Source of the DNA: Caproiciproducens sp. CPB-2
Lineage (GTDB): Bacteria; Bacillota; Clostridia; Oscillospirales; Acutalibacteraceae
Direction: 5' to 3'
Assembly (NCBI RefSeq): GCF_036287215.1
Contig: NZ_CP142860.1
Coordinates: 1,984,001-2,048,000, forward strand
DNA: 64,000 bases
In this document: piece by piece, positions 42,017 through 51,555 of the stretch
Position numbering within the stretch: the stretch's first letter is position 1
Layout of the letters: each line of letters opens with the position of its first letter
Translations under genes and position numbers: made by a program
Notes under the pieces: generated by a model
Told to the model about the DNA's origin: nothing
The model's database searches: none
Seen by the model: the letters and a program-made list of their open reading frames with translations, nothing else

Positions 42017-42589
42017 TTAACTGTATTTATTTTTCAGAACCGCCTCGTTATAAGCGGCGATCGTATCGGGATGGATGGCGCGGCAGTCTTTTGTCAGGTC
42101 CTGAATGGTGTAAACCATTCCTTCGATCATCGCCTGTTCCAGACTGACGTCGGCGGCCCTGCGCAGAGCCTCCACGCCGTCGTAATCGCGGTCCGCGGAA
42201 ATAAAATCGGCGATAAAGATAATTTTGTCCAGCCGGGTCATGTGGGCCCGCCCGGTCGTGTGATACCTTACGGCATTTAAAATCTCCGCGTCGGTGATTT
42301 TCAGTTCCTTCTCCAGATAAGCTGCGCCGAGCATTGCGTGCCATAGCTTCTGCGCGCTGCGCTCCACATCGGTCAGGATGATATCGTAGCGCATCATCAT
42401 TTTCAGCTGTTCATCGGGCGGAACATCCTTCATAATATCGTGAAGAATTCCGGCAACTTCCGCTTTTTCCACATCGGCCTCATACTTTTTTGCAAGACGC
42501 ACCGCAGCGTCGCGGACACAAAGGGAATGATCATATCGTTTTTGGCTGAGAAACGGCTTTATAATCGCCTCATAATCGATTTTATTCAT
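42017..42589 (-). CDS. yqeK: HD-domain hydrolase YqeK
   Basis: A 190-residue HD-domain protein that hydrolyses Ap4A symmetrically in homologues. The HD motif is HDIMKD near residue 50, with His in YDHSLCVRDAA near 20 and HTTGRAHMT near 108. It overlaps nadD by eight bases, a usual pairing. Confidence 0.92.
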   Translation of the reverse strand: MNKIDYEAIIKPFLSQKRYDHSLCVRDAAVRLAKKYEADVEKAEVAGILHDIMKDVPPDEQLKMMMRYDIILTDVERSAQKLWHAMLGAAYLEKELKITDAEILNAVRYHTTGRAHMTRLDKIIFIADFISADRDYDGVEALRRAADVSLEQAMIEGMVYTIQDLTKDCRAIHPDTIAAYNEAVLKNKYS

Positions 42590-43193
42590 TTTCCTGCTCC
42601 AAATACAACTTATTTTCCGCTATATAATCCGCAACCTTCGGCGGGACAAGCTCCGAAATGCTTTTCCCATCCCGAACCGCATTGCGGACCATTGTTGACG
42701 AAATAGGAAGATATTCAATATTCCGGATGAAGGTTTTCGCCCCTTCCCTCTCCAGAATTTCAGCGTAGTCCAAAAGGGAACGCAGTCCGTCGCCGCCGCG
42801 CGGGGCCGCGCACAGAACAGCCAGCCTGAAAATCGTTTCCGCCTCATACCAGTGCTTCAGGGTAAGGAACATATCCTCGCCGGTAATCAGGTAAAGCTCG
42901 GAATCCGGGTTTCTTTTTTTCAGTTCCCGCAGAGTGTCCGCAGTGTAGCTGCGGCCCCTCCGTTTCAGCTCTATGTCGCTGACCTCAAAAATATTCCCTT
43001 CGCACGCAAGGCGGCACATTGCAAGCCTGTCCCTGCCGGGGGCAAGGTTGGGCGCGTGCTTGTGCGGAGGCTGATAAGTCGGAATCAGCAGTACCCTTTG
43101 CGCCCCGATCAGCTCTGCAAACCGCTTTGCCAGATGCATATGCCCGTTGTGAATGGGGTTGAAGGTGCCGCCGAATACGGCAATTTTCTGCAT
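42582..43193 (-). CDS. nadD: Nicotinate-nucleotide adenylyltransferase
   Basis: A 203-residue nucleotidyltransferase that makes deamido-NAD from NaMN and ATP. The N terminus has GGTFNPIHNGHMHLA, and the C-terminal ISSTMVRNAV is the ISSTxIR motif. It overlaps yqeK, tying NAD synthesis to the ribosome-assembly operon. Confidence 0.94.
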   Translation of the reverse strand: MQKIAVFGGTFNPIHNGHMHLAKRFAELIGAQRVLLIPTYQPPHKHAPNLAPGRDRLAMCRLACEGNIFEVSDIELKRRGRSYTADTLRELKKRNPDSELYLITGEDMFLTLKHWYEAETIFRLAVLCAAPRGGDGLRSLLDYAEILEREGAKTFIRNIEYLPISSTMVRNAVRDGKSISELVPPKVADYIAENKLYLEQENE

Positions 43194-43217
43194 ATTTCCA
43201 CCTTATGTCATATCATA

Positions 43218-43523
43218 TTACTTTTTTGCTGCTTTGGGAAGAGTGATTTTCGGTTCTTTTTCGTTTCTGCGGTACAGTACAAACTTGGAACCGATGACCT
43301 GTACGACTTCCGAGCCCGTCTCGGCGGCAATCCGTTCGGCGGTGTCCCTGACGGGGACGGGAGAGGTCTCCAGCACTTTCCCTTTCAGGATTTCCCGCGC
43401 GGTCAGAGCGTCGTCCGCCTGTTTGACGACGTCCGGGCCGACGCCGGATTTTCCCACCATTAAAATCGTGTCGATATCGTTTGCGAGGGAGCGGAGAAAT
43501 GCGCGCTGTTTACTGGTCATCAT
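43218..43523 (-). CDS. yhbY: CRM-domain ribosome assembly protein YhbY
   Basis: A 101-residue RNA-binding CRS1-YhbY protein associated with 50S assembly. It begins MTSKQRAFLRSLANDIDTIL, followed by VGKSGVGPDVV (GxxG loop). It overlaps rdgB by four bases and precedes nadD. Confidence 0.92.
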   Translation of the reverse strand: MMTSKQRAFLRSLANDIDTILMVGKSGVGPDVVKQADDALTAREILKGKVLETSPVPVRDTAERIAAETGSEVVQVIGSKFVLYRRNEKEPKITLPKAAKK

Positions 43524-44104
43524 CCGTTCTCTTCCTTCCTGTTCCGTAATTTTTCGGCGAACGCCCTGAGCGCCCGGCCGCGGTGGCTGATTTCATCCTT
43601 TTCCTCTGCGGTCAGCTGAGCGAAGGATTTTCCATTGACAAGAAAAATCGGGTCGTAGCCGAAACCGCCCTCCCCTTCGGGAGCGAACGCGATGGTCCCC
43701 GCACATTCGCCCTGTGCGGTGATCCGGCTTCCGTCCGGAAAAACACAGCAGATGGCGCTGACGAATTTCGCCGCACGCTTCTCCCGCGGAACATCCTTAA
43801 CCGCGTCCAGCAGCTTATGGATCCGGTCAAGATCGGTTGCGTCTTCCCCGGCGTACCGGGCCGAATACACGCCCGGCGCTCCGCCCAGAGCGTCCACCAT
43901 CAGGCCGGAATCGTCCGCAACGGCGGGCAGCCCCGTTTCCCGGCAGGCCGAATCCGCTTTGAGAAATGCGTTTTCCGCAAAGGTGGTACCTGTTTCCTCC
44001 ACCTCCGGCAGATCGGGCGCCGAAACGGAGATATGGAGAGGCATCAAAATGCGCTCAAGCTCCTGAAGCTTCTTCTGATTATGGGTAGCCATGACAAATT
44101 TCAT
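43520..44104 (-). CDS. rdgB: RdgB/HAM1 non-canonical purine NTP pyrophosphatase
   Basis: A 194-residue enzyme that removes ITP, dITP and XTP. It has MATHNQKKLQELERIL, ADDSGLMVDALGGAPGVYSA and the C-terminal SHRGRALRAF. It overlaps ftsY and yhbY by four bases each, in one coupled operon. Confidence 0.94.
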   Translation of the reverse strand: MKFVMATHNQKKLQELERILMPLHISVSAPDLPEVEETGTTFAENAFLKADSACRETGLPAVADDSGLMVDALGGAPGVYSARYAGEDATDLDRIHKLLDAVKDVPREKRAAKFVSAICCVFPDGSRITAQGECAGTIAFAPEGEGGFGYDPIFLVNGKSFAQLTAEEKDEISHRGRALRAFAEKLRNRKEENG

Positions 44105-45021
44105 TCCTGATTCTCCCTTGCAAATAAAGCCTCGGCAAATTCGTCGGCGTCGAACGGCTGAAGGTCGTCGACCTGTTCCCCGACTCCAATGAATTTGACC
44201 GGGATTCCCAGATTTTCGCGGATGGCGAGCACCACGCCGCCGCGCGCGGTGCCGTCCAGCTTGGTCAGCACGATCCCGGTGATCCCGGCCGCGTTCTGGA
44301 ATTCGCGCGCCTGGTTCACGGCGTTCTGGCCGGTGGTGGCGTCGAGCACCAGCAGCACCTCTTTGTCCGCGTCCGGCAGCTCCCGGTCAATGACGCGGCC
44401 GATTTTGGAAAGCTCGTCCATCAGGTTCTTTTTATTGTGAAGCCGTCCGGCCGTGTCGCAGATCACTACGTCCGCTCCTCTGGCCTTGGCGGCGGCAACC
44501 GCGTCGTATACCACGGAAGCGGGGTCGCTGCCCTCCGGCTGCTTCACCAGCTCGGCGCCGGAACGCTGCGCCCAGACCTCCAGCTGTTCCACGGCGGCGG
44601 CGCGGAAGGTATCCGCCGCGCCGAGAACGACCCTTTTCCCCTCGGCCTTTAACCGGGACGCAATTTTCCCGATGGTGGTCGTTTTGCCGACGCCGTTGAC
44701 GCCGATAACCAGAATCACGGACGGTTTGGTGGAAATCTGCAGCTCTTCGCCGCCGCGGAGCATTTCCGCAACGGTTTCGCGCAGCATCCCGTAAATCGCT
44801 TCCGGGTCGGTAACGCCCTGTTCCTTTACCTTTTTGCGGAGCGTGTCGCAGATATGCTGCGCGGTGAGCACGCCGACGTCGCCCATGACGAGCAGTTCTT
44901 CCAGCTCCTCAAAAAGCTCCTCGTCGATGGAGGTAAAGGAGCGGAGCATGGACTCCACGGAGGAGCTCATTTTGTCCCTTGTCTTTTTTAATCCCTCTTT
45001 TATCTTTGAGAATAAGCCCAT
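44101..45021 (-). CDS. ftsY: SRP receptor FtsY
   Basis: A 306-residue GTPase that receives SRP-ribosome complexes at the membrane. The N domain is at ~20-95, and the G domain has GVNGVGKTTTIGKIA (~108), DTFRAAAVEQL, DTAGRLHNK and TKLDGTARGG. The acidic A domain is almost absent, as in many Bacillota. It follows smc by 16 bases. Confidence 0.95.
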   Translation of the reverse strand: MGLFSKIKEGLKKTRDKMSSSVESMLRSFTSIDEELFEELEELLVMGDVGVLTAQHICDTLRKKVKEQGVTDPEAIYGMLRETVAEMLRGGEELQISTKPSVILVIGVNGVGKTTTIGKIASRLKAEGKRVVLGAADTFRAAAVEQLEVWAQRSGAELVKQPEGSDPASVVYDAVAAAKARGADVVICDTAGRLHNKKNLMDELSKIGRVIDRELPDADKEVLLVLDATTGQNAVNQAREFQNAAGITGIVLTKLDGTARGGVVLAIRENLGIPVKFIGVGEQVDDLQPFDADEFAEALFARENQE

Positions 45022-45037
45022 TTGATTGTCTCCTTCA

Positions 45038-48000
45038 TCAATGTTGTTCCTTCATGCCAAGCTTGGCCTCAATTTCGGACACATGCAGCTCCAGCAGCTT
45101 GGAAATGCCCTCGTCCTGCATGGTGACGCCGTAAAGCACATCCGCTTCCTCCATGCTGCCGCGGCGGTGCGTGATTACAATAAACTGCGTGTTTTTATTC
45201 ATGCGGCGCAGATATGCGGCAAACCGGTCGACGTTCACGTCGTCCAGCGCGGCTTCGATTTCGTCGAGCACGCAGAACGGCGGCGGGTTGACCTTCATAA
45301 TCGCAAAATACAGGGCGATCGCCACCAGCGCCTTTTCCCCGCCGGAGAGCGACTCCAGGTGCGTGATGATCTTGCCCGGCGGCTGTACGGAGATTTCGAT
45401 GCCCGAATTTAAAATATCATCGGGCGCGCTCAGCGCCAGCTCGGCGGTACCGCCCCCGAACAGCTCCCGGAACGTCTGCTTGAAATTTTCGTTGATCTGC
45501 CCGAAGCGTTCCACAAACAGGCCGCGCATCTGATGCGTCAGCTCGCCGATCAGCTTTTTGAGCTCGTCGCGGCTTTTCTCGACGTCTTCGATCTGGGCTT
45601 TCATAAACTCGTAGCGTTCGGAAACTTCCTTGTATTCCTCGACCGCGGCCACATTGACGGAGCCGAGCGCCTTGATCTTATTTTTCAGCTCGTTCAGGCG
45701 TTTCTGTGCCTGCGCCGGATTTTCTATTTTCGCGCCCGTCTCTTCCGCTTCCCGGCGTGTCAGTTCGTATTCTTCCCATAAGCGGCTGATTATTTCATCA
45801 TACTCTTTCTGAAGGTTGGCCTTGCGTTCCTCCAGACGGGCAAGCTCATGACCTATTTTTTCTTTTTCCGCCGATTTTTCATGCTCCTTCGCGCGCATTT
45901 CCGCGGAGAGGCGTTCATATTCCATCCGTCTGGCGTTCAGCTCTTCGATTTGCCCGCCGCATTTTTTCGCGGCTTCGCGAAGGGCGGCGGCCTGCTCTTT
46001 CAGTTCTTCCACACGGACGGTCAGCGCGGCGCTGGCGGCCCGGACGGTGTTGATCTCTTCGTTCAGCGCTTCCGTACGGCCCTCGTGGTCCTGCTTCCTG
46101 CGTTCAATGTCCTCGATCCCCGCCCGCAGAGACTCGATGTCCTTCTGCGCCGAGAGACAGGCCATGCGGATTTCCTGCAGCTGCGCGGAGAGCTCGTCGC
46201 TGGCCTGGTTCAGCTCGGTTCGGCTGCCGCTGATCTGACTGAGCTCCGCCTGTAAAGCGGCCTGCTTTTCCGTGATTTCCTTTGAGCGGGCCTGCGCGGC
46301 CTGCTGCGCTTCTCTTTGAAGGCTGAGCCTTGCGCCGGCCGTTTTGTTTTCCTCGTTCAAAGCGTCGCAGTCGCGGGAGACGGCGGCCAGGTCAGCAAGC
46401 GCGCGCCTGTGCTCGGAATCGATTTTCACGCGCTCTTCCTGCGCGGAAGAAAGCTCCGCTTTGGCTGCGGCAAGCTCCGCTTCACAGGAAGAAACCTCTT
46501 CCGAAGCGGTTTTCAGCGCCGCGGCGGCGGCTTCCGCTTTCTTCTGGAGCTCGGCGGCTTCCGCCCGGATGCGCTCAATTTCCGACGCGCGGCTGAGCAG
46601 TCCGGAGTTTCTTGCGAGCGAACCGCCGGTGAGCGAACCGCCCGCGTTGACGACCTGCCCGTCCAGCGTAACAATGCGGAACCGGTAGTTGTAGCGCTTG
46701 GCGATCGCGACGGCGCTGTCCAGATCCTCCGCCACGGCAATGCGCCCCAAGAGAGAATTCAGGATCCCGTTATATTTTTCATCACAGCTGCACAGGCGGC
46801 CCGCGATGCCGACGAAGCCGGGGCAGTCGTCAAGGCCGTTTTCCTGCAGGACATTTCCCCGGATCGTTGTAAGGGGAAGAAAGGTCGCCCGGCCGGAATC
46901 GCGCTGTTTGAGCAAACGGATCGCGTTTTTCGCGTCCTGTTCATTGCCGACGACAATGTTCTGCATGGCCGCGCCCAACGCCGTTTCAATGGCGACGGCG
47001 TATTGGGAAGGTACTTTGATCAGTCGGGAAACCGGCCCGTGGATGCCGCCGACGGTCCCCCGCCCGGCTTCCTTCATCACAATTTTGACACTGTGGGAGA
47101 AGCCTTCCAGATTGCGCTCCAGCTCCTCCAGAAGGTGTGCTTTGCGCGCGTGCTCCTGTGCGTCCAGACGGAGCGTTTCGCTCTGCTGCTTGACCGCTTC
47201 CATCCGCTGGCGGCGCGTATTCAGCCGCAGCTCGTAGCCCTTCGCCGTGTTGGTCAGCGCGCCGATCCGTTCGTCGGTGTCGGAAAGCATTTTCGCGTAA
47301 TCGCCGGACTCTTTCTGAAGCTGTGCCATCTGCTCCTTTTTGGCGCGGATGGTCTGAGCAATATCGGTAAGCCGAAGCTGTATTTCGGTGATGGAGGAAA
47401 CCGCCGTCATCTCCGCGACCTTTGCTTCCGTCGCCTGATTGGCGCATTCCGCAATTTCCCGCGTGTATCCGTCGATTTTCCCGGTGGTTTCGTTCATGCT
47501 CCGGCGAAGTTCTTCCAATTGTTCGGTGTAGGTTTGGGTCAGTCGATTCTTCTCGTTTATGTACTCTGTTTTCTGCCGAATCTGAGTCTTTTTCTGATCG
47601 ATTTCCTTTTCCATATCCTGACTGGAAACGGCGCTTTGCTCGATTTCCTTTCGGATACGCCCGATATTTTCCTCGTTGTGCTGAATATCGTTCTGCAGGA
47701 CCGACGCTTCGCCGTCTTTTTTGACGGCATTCTCCTCCTGCCTGGCCGCTTCCTGGCGGATTTCATCCACCTTTGCGGTGCAGGCGCCGGCTTCCCTGAA
47801 ATTCTGCTCGATTTTTTCGTCTATTTCCTGAAGCTCCCGCTCCACCGTTTCATGCTGGTCACGGGCAATCAGGATTTTATCGTCGTGCTCGCGCAGGACC
47901 CGGCCCGATTTTTCCAGCGTATTGAGCCAGAGCCCGATTTCCAGCGTACGCTTTTCAGCGGCGTAGGCAAGGTACTGCTGCGCCTTTTCGGACTGTTCCT

Positions 48001-48616
48001 TTAACGGGCCGACCCTGTCCTGCAGCTCCGTCAGAATATCCCTCAGGCGGAGGAGGTTATCTTCGGCCTGATTCAGCCTGCGCTCGGATTCCTCCTTGCG
48101 GTAACGGAAGCGGGAAATCCCCGCGGCCTCCTCAAAAATTTCGCGGCGGTCCTCCGAACGGGCGGCCACGATGCTGTCGATCTTGCCCTGTCCGATGATG
48201 GAGTATCCGTCGCGGCCAAGGCCGGTGTCCATGAAAAGCTCGTTGATATCCTTCAGCCGCACCGCGGCCTTATTGATCAAATATTCGCTGTCCCCGGAGC
48301 GGTAATACCGGCGGGTGACCGCCACATTGTCGGCATCGAACGGAAGCTGGCGAAGGGCATTGTCAATGTTCAGGGTAACCTCGGCAAACCCCTGTGCCTT
48401 GCGCACGGGAGTACCGCTGAAAATAACGTCCTCCATTTTCGTGCAGCGGAGCACCCGGGTGGACTGTTCGCCCAGAACCCAGCGGACTGCGTCGCTGATA
48501 TTGCTTTTTCCGCTTCCGTTCGGGCCCACGACCGCCGTGATACCATGGTCAAAGCTGAGAGTTGTCTTATCAGGAAATGTCTTGAACCCCTGAATTTCCA
48601 GTGACTTCAACAGCAT
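45038..48616 (-). CDS. smc: Chromosome segregation ATPase SMC
   Basis: A 1192-residue SMC protein that loads on origin regions and extrudes DNA loops. Walker A GPNGSGKSN lies at ~31-39, then long coiled coils (~165-500 and ~670-1010) flank a hinge (~515-640, including GGSLTGGSLARN). The C-terminal head has LSGGEKALVAIAL and VLDEIEAALDD. Length is standard. ScpA and ScpB are not in the window. Confidence 0.96.
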   Translation of the reverse strand: MLLKSLEIQGFKTFPDKTTLSFDHGITAVVGPNGSGKSNISDAVRWVLGEQSTRVLRCTKMEDVIFSGTPVRKAQGFAEVTLNIDNALRQLPFDADNVAVTRRYYRSGDSEYLINKAAVRLKDINELFMDTGLGRDGYSIIGQGKIDSIVAARSEDRREIFEEAAGISRFRYRKEESERRLNQAEDNLLRLRDILTELQDRVGPLKEQSEKAQQYLAYAAEKRTLEIGLWLNTLEKSGRVLREHDDKILIARDQHETVERELQEIDEKIEQNFREAGACTAKVDEIRQEAARQEENAVKKDGEASVLQNDIQHNEENIGRIRKEIEQSAVSSQDMEKEIDQKKTQIRQKTEYINEKNRLTQTYTEQLEELRRSMNETTGKIDGYTREIAECANQATEAKVAEMTAVSSITEIQLRLTDIAQTIRAKKEQMAQLQKESGDYAKMLSDTDERIGALTNTAKGYELRLNTRRQRMEAVKQQSETLRLDAQEHARKAHLLEELERNLEGFSHSVKIVMKEAGRGTVGGIHGPVSRLIKVPSQYAVAIETALGAAMQNIVVGNEQDAKNAIRLLKQRDSGRATFLPLTTIRGNVLQENGLDDCPGFVGIAGRLCSCDEKYNGILNSLLGRIAVAEDLDSAVAIAKRYNYRFRIVTLDGQVVNAGGSLTGGSLARNSGLLSRASEIERIRAEAAELQKKAEAAAAALKTASEEVSSCEAELAAAKAELSSAQEERVKIDSEHRRALADLAAVSRDCDALNEENKTAGARLSLQREAQQAAQARSKEITEKQAALQAELSQISGSRTELNQASDELSAQLQEIRMACLSAQKDIESLRAGIEDIERRKQDHEGRTEALNEEINTVRAASAALTVRVEELKEQAAALREAAKKCGGQIEELNARRMEYERLSAEMRAKEHEKSAEKEKIGHELARLEERKANLQKEYDEIISRLWEEYELTRREAEETGAKIENPAQAQKRLNELKNKIKALGSVNVAAVEEYKEVSERYEFMKAQIEDVEKSRDELKKLIGELTHQMRGLFVERFGQINENFKQTFRELFGGGTAELALSAPDDILNSGIEISVQPPGKIITHLESLSGGEKALVAIALYFAIMKVNPPPFCVLDEIEAALDDVNVDRFAAYLRRMNKNTQFIVITHRRGSMEEADVLYGVTMQDEGISKLLELHVSEIEAKLGMKEQH

Positions 48617-48629
48617 ATTCTCACCTCAA

Positions 48630-49628
48630 TTATTCTATCGTAAAGCAATTTTCCTCTACGCCTGCGTCCTGTACGATTTTTGCGCGGTAGCCCAGTTGCG
48701 CAAGCGCGGCCAAATTGCACTTTTTCTGCCCCGCAGCCTTTGATGCCGTTTTCGGGTTCACCTTAATCATAATACTGTCTTTTAACTGCGGATTTTGCCG
48801 TAAGTACGCGGAAATTCGGCGAAGCAGGCGCACGCTTTCGCAAAGCTCCCGGAAAGCCGGATGCCACGGTCCGGCGAGCATGTCCCGCTCCAGCTCCGGC
48901 GAGCTGTGCAGTCCCAGGCGGATGACCCTGATGCCCTGATCCTCGAAGAAATCCAGCAGTCCGGCGCAGAGTTGCACGGTTTCTTCCAGATTCAGCGTTC
49001 GGTACTCTCCTCTGAGATATCGGTCGCCCAGCTCCGTCCCCCGCATAATGACGGTCGGATAAATCCGCATATTCTCCGGATGGAGCGCGGCCAGCTTTCT
49101 CGCGGTCAGCACGCTGCCTTCGGCGGTATCGCCGTAAAGCCCGGTCATCATCTGCAGCCCAAGCGTAAAACCGTTGGATTTCACCAGCCGCGCCGCCGCC
49201 GCGACCTGTTGCGCGGTATGTCCGCGCCGGTTCAGCCGAAGAACACGGTCGTCCATGCTCTGCGCGCCGAGCTCAATCGAGGTAACGCCGTATTTTTTCA
49301 GCAGCTTCAAAATCTCTTCGTCAATACAGTCCGGCCTTGTGGAAACGCGGATTCCCGCAAAGGTGCCGTCCTTTACAAAAGGCGCCGCCGCTTCCAGAAG
49401 GGACACCATATAGCCCGGCTCAATCGCGGTAAAGCTGCCGCCGAAAAAGGCAATCTCTGCATTTTTCGTATTCCCGCGCAGGCTGTTTTTCGCGATCCCG
49501 GCCGCGTTTTGCACCTCCCGCGGCGAAGGCTGCGCCAGCCGGCCGGTAATGGCGCGCTGGTTGCAGAAGCTGCACTGGTGCGGGCAGCCGTTGTGGGGCA
49601 CGAAAATCGCTACGTTGGCGTGTTTCAA
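48630..49628 (-). CDS. Elp3-like radical SAM protein
   Basis: A 332-residue radical SAM protein with the cluster motif CPHQCSFC at residues 15-22, followed by GGSFTAIEPGYM and ISTRPDCIDEEIL-like segments. It resembles the radical SAM domain of Elp3 (COG1243-type) without its acetyltransferase domain. The target is not known. It overlaps rnc by four bases and precedes smc, so it is in the rnc-smc operon. Confidence 0.85.
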   Translation of the reverse strand: MKHANVAIFVPHNGCPHQCSFCNQRAITGRLAQPSPREVQNAAGIAKNSLRGNTKNAEIAFFGGSFTAIEPGYMVSLLEAAAPFVKDGTFAGIRVSTRPDCIDEEILKLLKKYGVTSIELGAQSMDDRVLRLNRRGHTAQQVAAAARLVKSNGFTLGLQMMTGLYGDTAEGSVLTARKLAALHPENMRIYPTVIMRGTELGDRYLRGEYRTLNLEETVQLCAGLLDFFEDQGIRVIRLGLHSSPELERDMLAGPWHPAFRELCESVRLLRRISAYLRQNPQLKDSIMIKVNPKTASKAAGQKKCNLAALAQLGYRAKIVQDAGVEENCFTIE

Positions 49629-50299
49629 TAACCCATCAGCTCCATTGCTTCGCGGGCAGCCTGCTGCTCGGCCTCTTTTTTGCTGCGCCCGCCGCCCTTG
49701 CCGATGACGTTGCTGTTCAGGTGGACCTCCACGGTAAAATGCTTGTCGTGGTCGGGGCCGCTTTCGCCCGTCAGCACATATTCCAGATGTTCCTCCGGAT
49801 TCTGCTGGATGATCTCCTGCAGGGCGGTCTTATAATCCTTGAAGGCTTTCGGCCTTGCCGTCTGCAGCAGGGGCAGGACAAAGCGAAGGATAAACTTGCG
49901 GGCCTCCTCCATGCCGCCGTCCAGATAAATCGCGGCGATAATGGACTCGAACGCGTCGGCCAGGATGGAGGAACGCGTGCGGCCGCCGGAGTTCTGTTCC
50001 CCGTGGCTTAAAAGCAGGAACTTCCCGACCTCCAGCTGGGTGGAGAATCCGCAGCAGGCCTTTTCACAGACCAGCGCGGCCCGCTTTTTCGTAAGATCGC
50101 CTTCCGGCAGGTCTGGGAACTGCTTAAACAGGTAATCCGCCACCACCAGCCCCAGGATCGAGTCCCCGAGGAACTCCAGCCGCTCGTTGCTGCCGCCCGG
50201 CACCCGGGTTTCGTTGGCATAGGACGAATGGGTCAGCGCCGTTCTCAGATACTGCTGATTTTTAAAATGGTACTCCAGCTTCTCTTCCAGTTCTTTCAT
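49625..50299 (-). CDS. rnc: Ribonuclease III
   Basis: A 224-residue dsRNA endonuclease. The catalytic motif reads RLEFLGDSILGLVVADYL at about residue 36, with Asp/Glu pair in DAFESIIAAIYLDGG near 110. The dsRNA-binding domain occupies ~150-222 and ends KKEAEQQAAREAMELMGY. The start at 50299 has GGAG nine bases before it; an in-frame reading to 50428 overlaps plsX. Confidence 0.94.
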   Translation of the reverse strand: MKELEEKLEYHFKNQQYLRTALTHSSYANETRVPGGSNERLEFLGDSILGLVVADYLFKQFPDLPEGDLTKKRAALVCEKACCGFSTQLEVGKFLLLSHGEQNSGGRTRSSILADAFESIIAAIYLDGGMEEARKFILRFVLPLLQTARPKAFKDYKTALQEIIQQNPEEHLEYVLTGESGPDHDKHFTVEVHLNSNVIGKGGGRSKKEAEQQAAREAMELMGY

Positions 50300-50330
50300 A
50301 AACTCACGCTCCGTTAAAACGAATCTTACC

Positions 50331-51365
50331 TTATTCCGCCGCATCTTCATCGTCGGATTCTTTTGCGGTATTCTTTTTATAGTTCTCAATGGAGCTTGCG
50401 ATTTCGTCGACAACGCCGCCGGAAACATAGGATTTTAACAGACGGAGCGCATTATAGAAGGTTTTTGCCTTTGCGCTGCCGTGCGCCTTGAACACCGGTT
50501 TGGCGCAGCCCATCAGCGGGGCGCCGCCGTATTCGTTGTAATCCATCGTCTTTCGGAGCGTTTTGATGTCCTTTAAAACAATCGCCGCCGCAAGCTTGTT
50601 CAGAGTATTTTTCGTGAAGATCTCCTTTAGTTTCCCCATCAGCAGGATGGCTACACCCTCATATGTCTTTAAAATCGAATTTCCGGTAAAGCCGTCCGCA
50701 ACAATCACATCGCCGGCATCCAGCGGGATATCGCGCGCTTCAATATTGCCGACAAAGTTCAGACCGGAATTTTTCAGCATGGCAAACGCTTCGTGCTGAA
50801 GGTCGCCGCCCTTGTGTTCCTCCGTGCCGATGTTGGCAAGAGCGACCCGCGGATGATCGATATTCATGACCTTCTGCATGTAAACGGAACCCATCACGCC
50901 GAACTGGCGGAGCATGTCCGCCTTGCAGTCCACGTTCGCGCCGGAGTCGATCAGCATAAAGCAGCCTTCCCTTTTCGGCATGACCGGCGCAAAGGCGACG
51001 CGCTTGATTCCTTTGATCCTTTTGACGATCAGGGTCGCGCCGACTACCAGAGCGCCGCTGTTGCCCGCGGAAATACAGGCGTCGCCTTCCCCCGCGGCCA
51101 GACGGCGCAGGGCTTCCGCCATGGAGGAATTGGATTTTGATTTCATGATTTCCCCGGCGTGCTCTTCCATGGTAATCACGTCCGGCACATCGATAACCTG
51201 CATGCGGTTCAGGGAAATCTCATGTTCCTTCGCCACCCGGCGGATTTCCTCCTCCCGCCCGGTCAGCAGAATATCGATGTCCAGCTCCGCGACGGCCTGT
51301 GCGCAGCCTTTCAGAATTTCGAGGGGGGCGTTGTCGCCTCCAAATGCATCAACGATTATTTTCAT
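50331..51365 (-). CDS. plsX: Phosphate acyltransferase PlsX
   Basis: A 344-residue enzyme making acyl-phosphate from acyl-ACP for phospholipid synthesis. It has MKIIVDAFGGDNAP, ISAGNSGALVVGATL and VADGFTGNSILKTYEG. The start at 51365 follows GAGG by eight bases. acpP, often between plsX and rnc, is absent; only 31 bases separate them. Confidence 0.94.
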   Translation of the reverse strand: MKIIVDAFGGDNAPLEILKGCAQAVAELDIDILLTGREEEIRRVAKEHEISLNRMQVIDVPDVITMEEHAGEIMKSKSNSSMAEALRRLAAGEGDACISAGNSGALVVGATLIVKRIKGIKRVAFAPVMPKREGCFMLIDSGANVDCKADMLRQFGVMGSVYMQKVMNIDHPRVALANIGTEEHKGGDLQHEAFAMLKNSGLNFVGNIEARDIPLDAGDVIVADGFTGNSILKTYEGVAILLMGKLKEIFTKNTLNKLAAAIVLKDIKTLRKTMDYNEYGGAPLMGCAKPVFKAHGSAKAKTFYNALRLLKSYVSGGVVDEIASSIENYKKNTAKESDDEDAAE

Positions 51366-51386
51366 TTGAAACACCTCTGTTTTGAC

Positions 51387-51555
51387 ATTCATTCAAGGCC
51401 TCGTTTGAAAAATCAAGGAACTTGTCTGTCTCGGCTAAAATTGCGCCGCCCGGCGTCAAAAACGCTCGGAATACGGACAGTATTCCTGCACTTTTTTCCT
51501 TGCTCGGCACAATTTTATCTCGAAAATCCGTCATTTTTTATTTATCAAACAAGGC
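51387..51555. repeat. Long palindromic element at the trmFO 3' end
   Basis: A ~150 bp element that is complementary to itself along its length. Ends (minus-strand sense) are GGCCTTGTTTGATAAAT and the complement of GGCCTCGTTTGAAAAAT, 15 of 17 matches. Inside, TAAAATTGTGCC pairs with the complement of GGCGCAATTTTA, and GGAATAC/GTATTCC forms the tip. It fills the trmFO-plsX gap and supplies the last codons and stop of trmFO. Confidence 0.6.

Noticed and set aside
46316-48004. 562-codon open frame antisense to smc
   Set aside because: It is a by-product of GC-rich codon use on the opposite strand; low-complexity Arg/Gly/Phe composition and no ribosome binding site. smc fits its family over the full length.
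51349-51534. 61-codon frame in the trmFO-plsX gap
   Set aside because: It is produced by the palindromic element and overlaps plsX.
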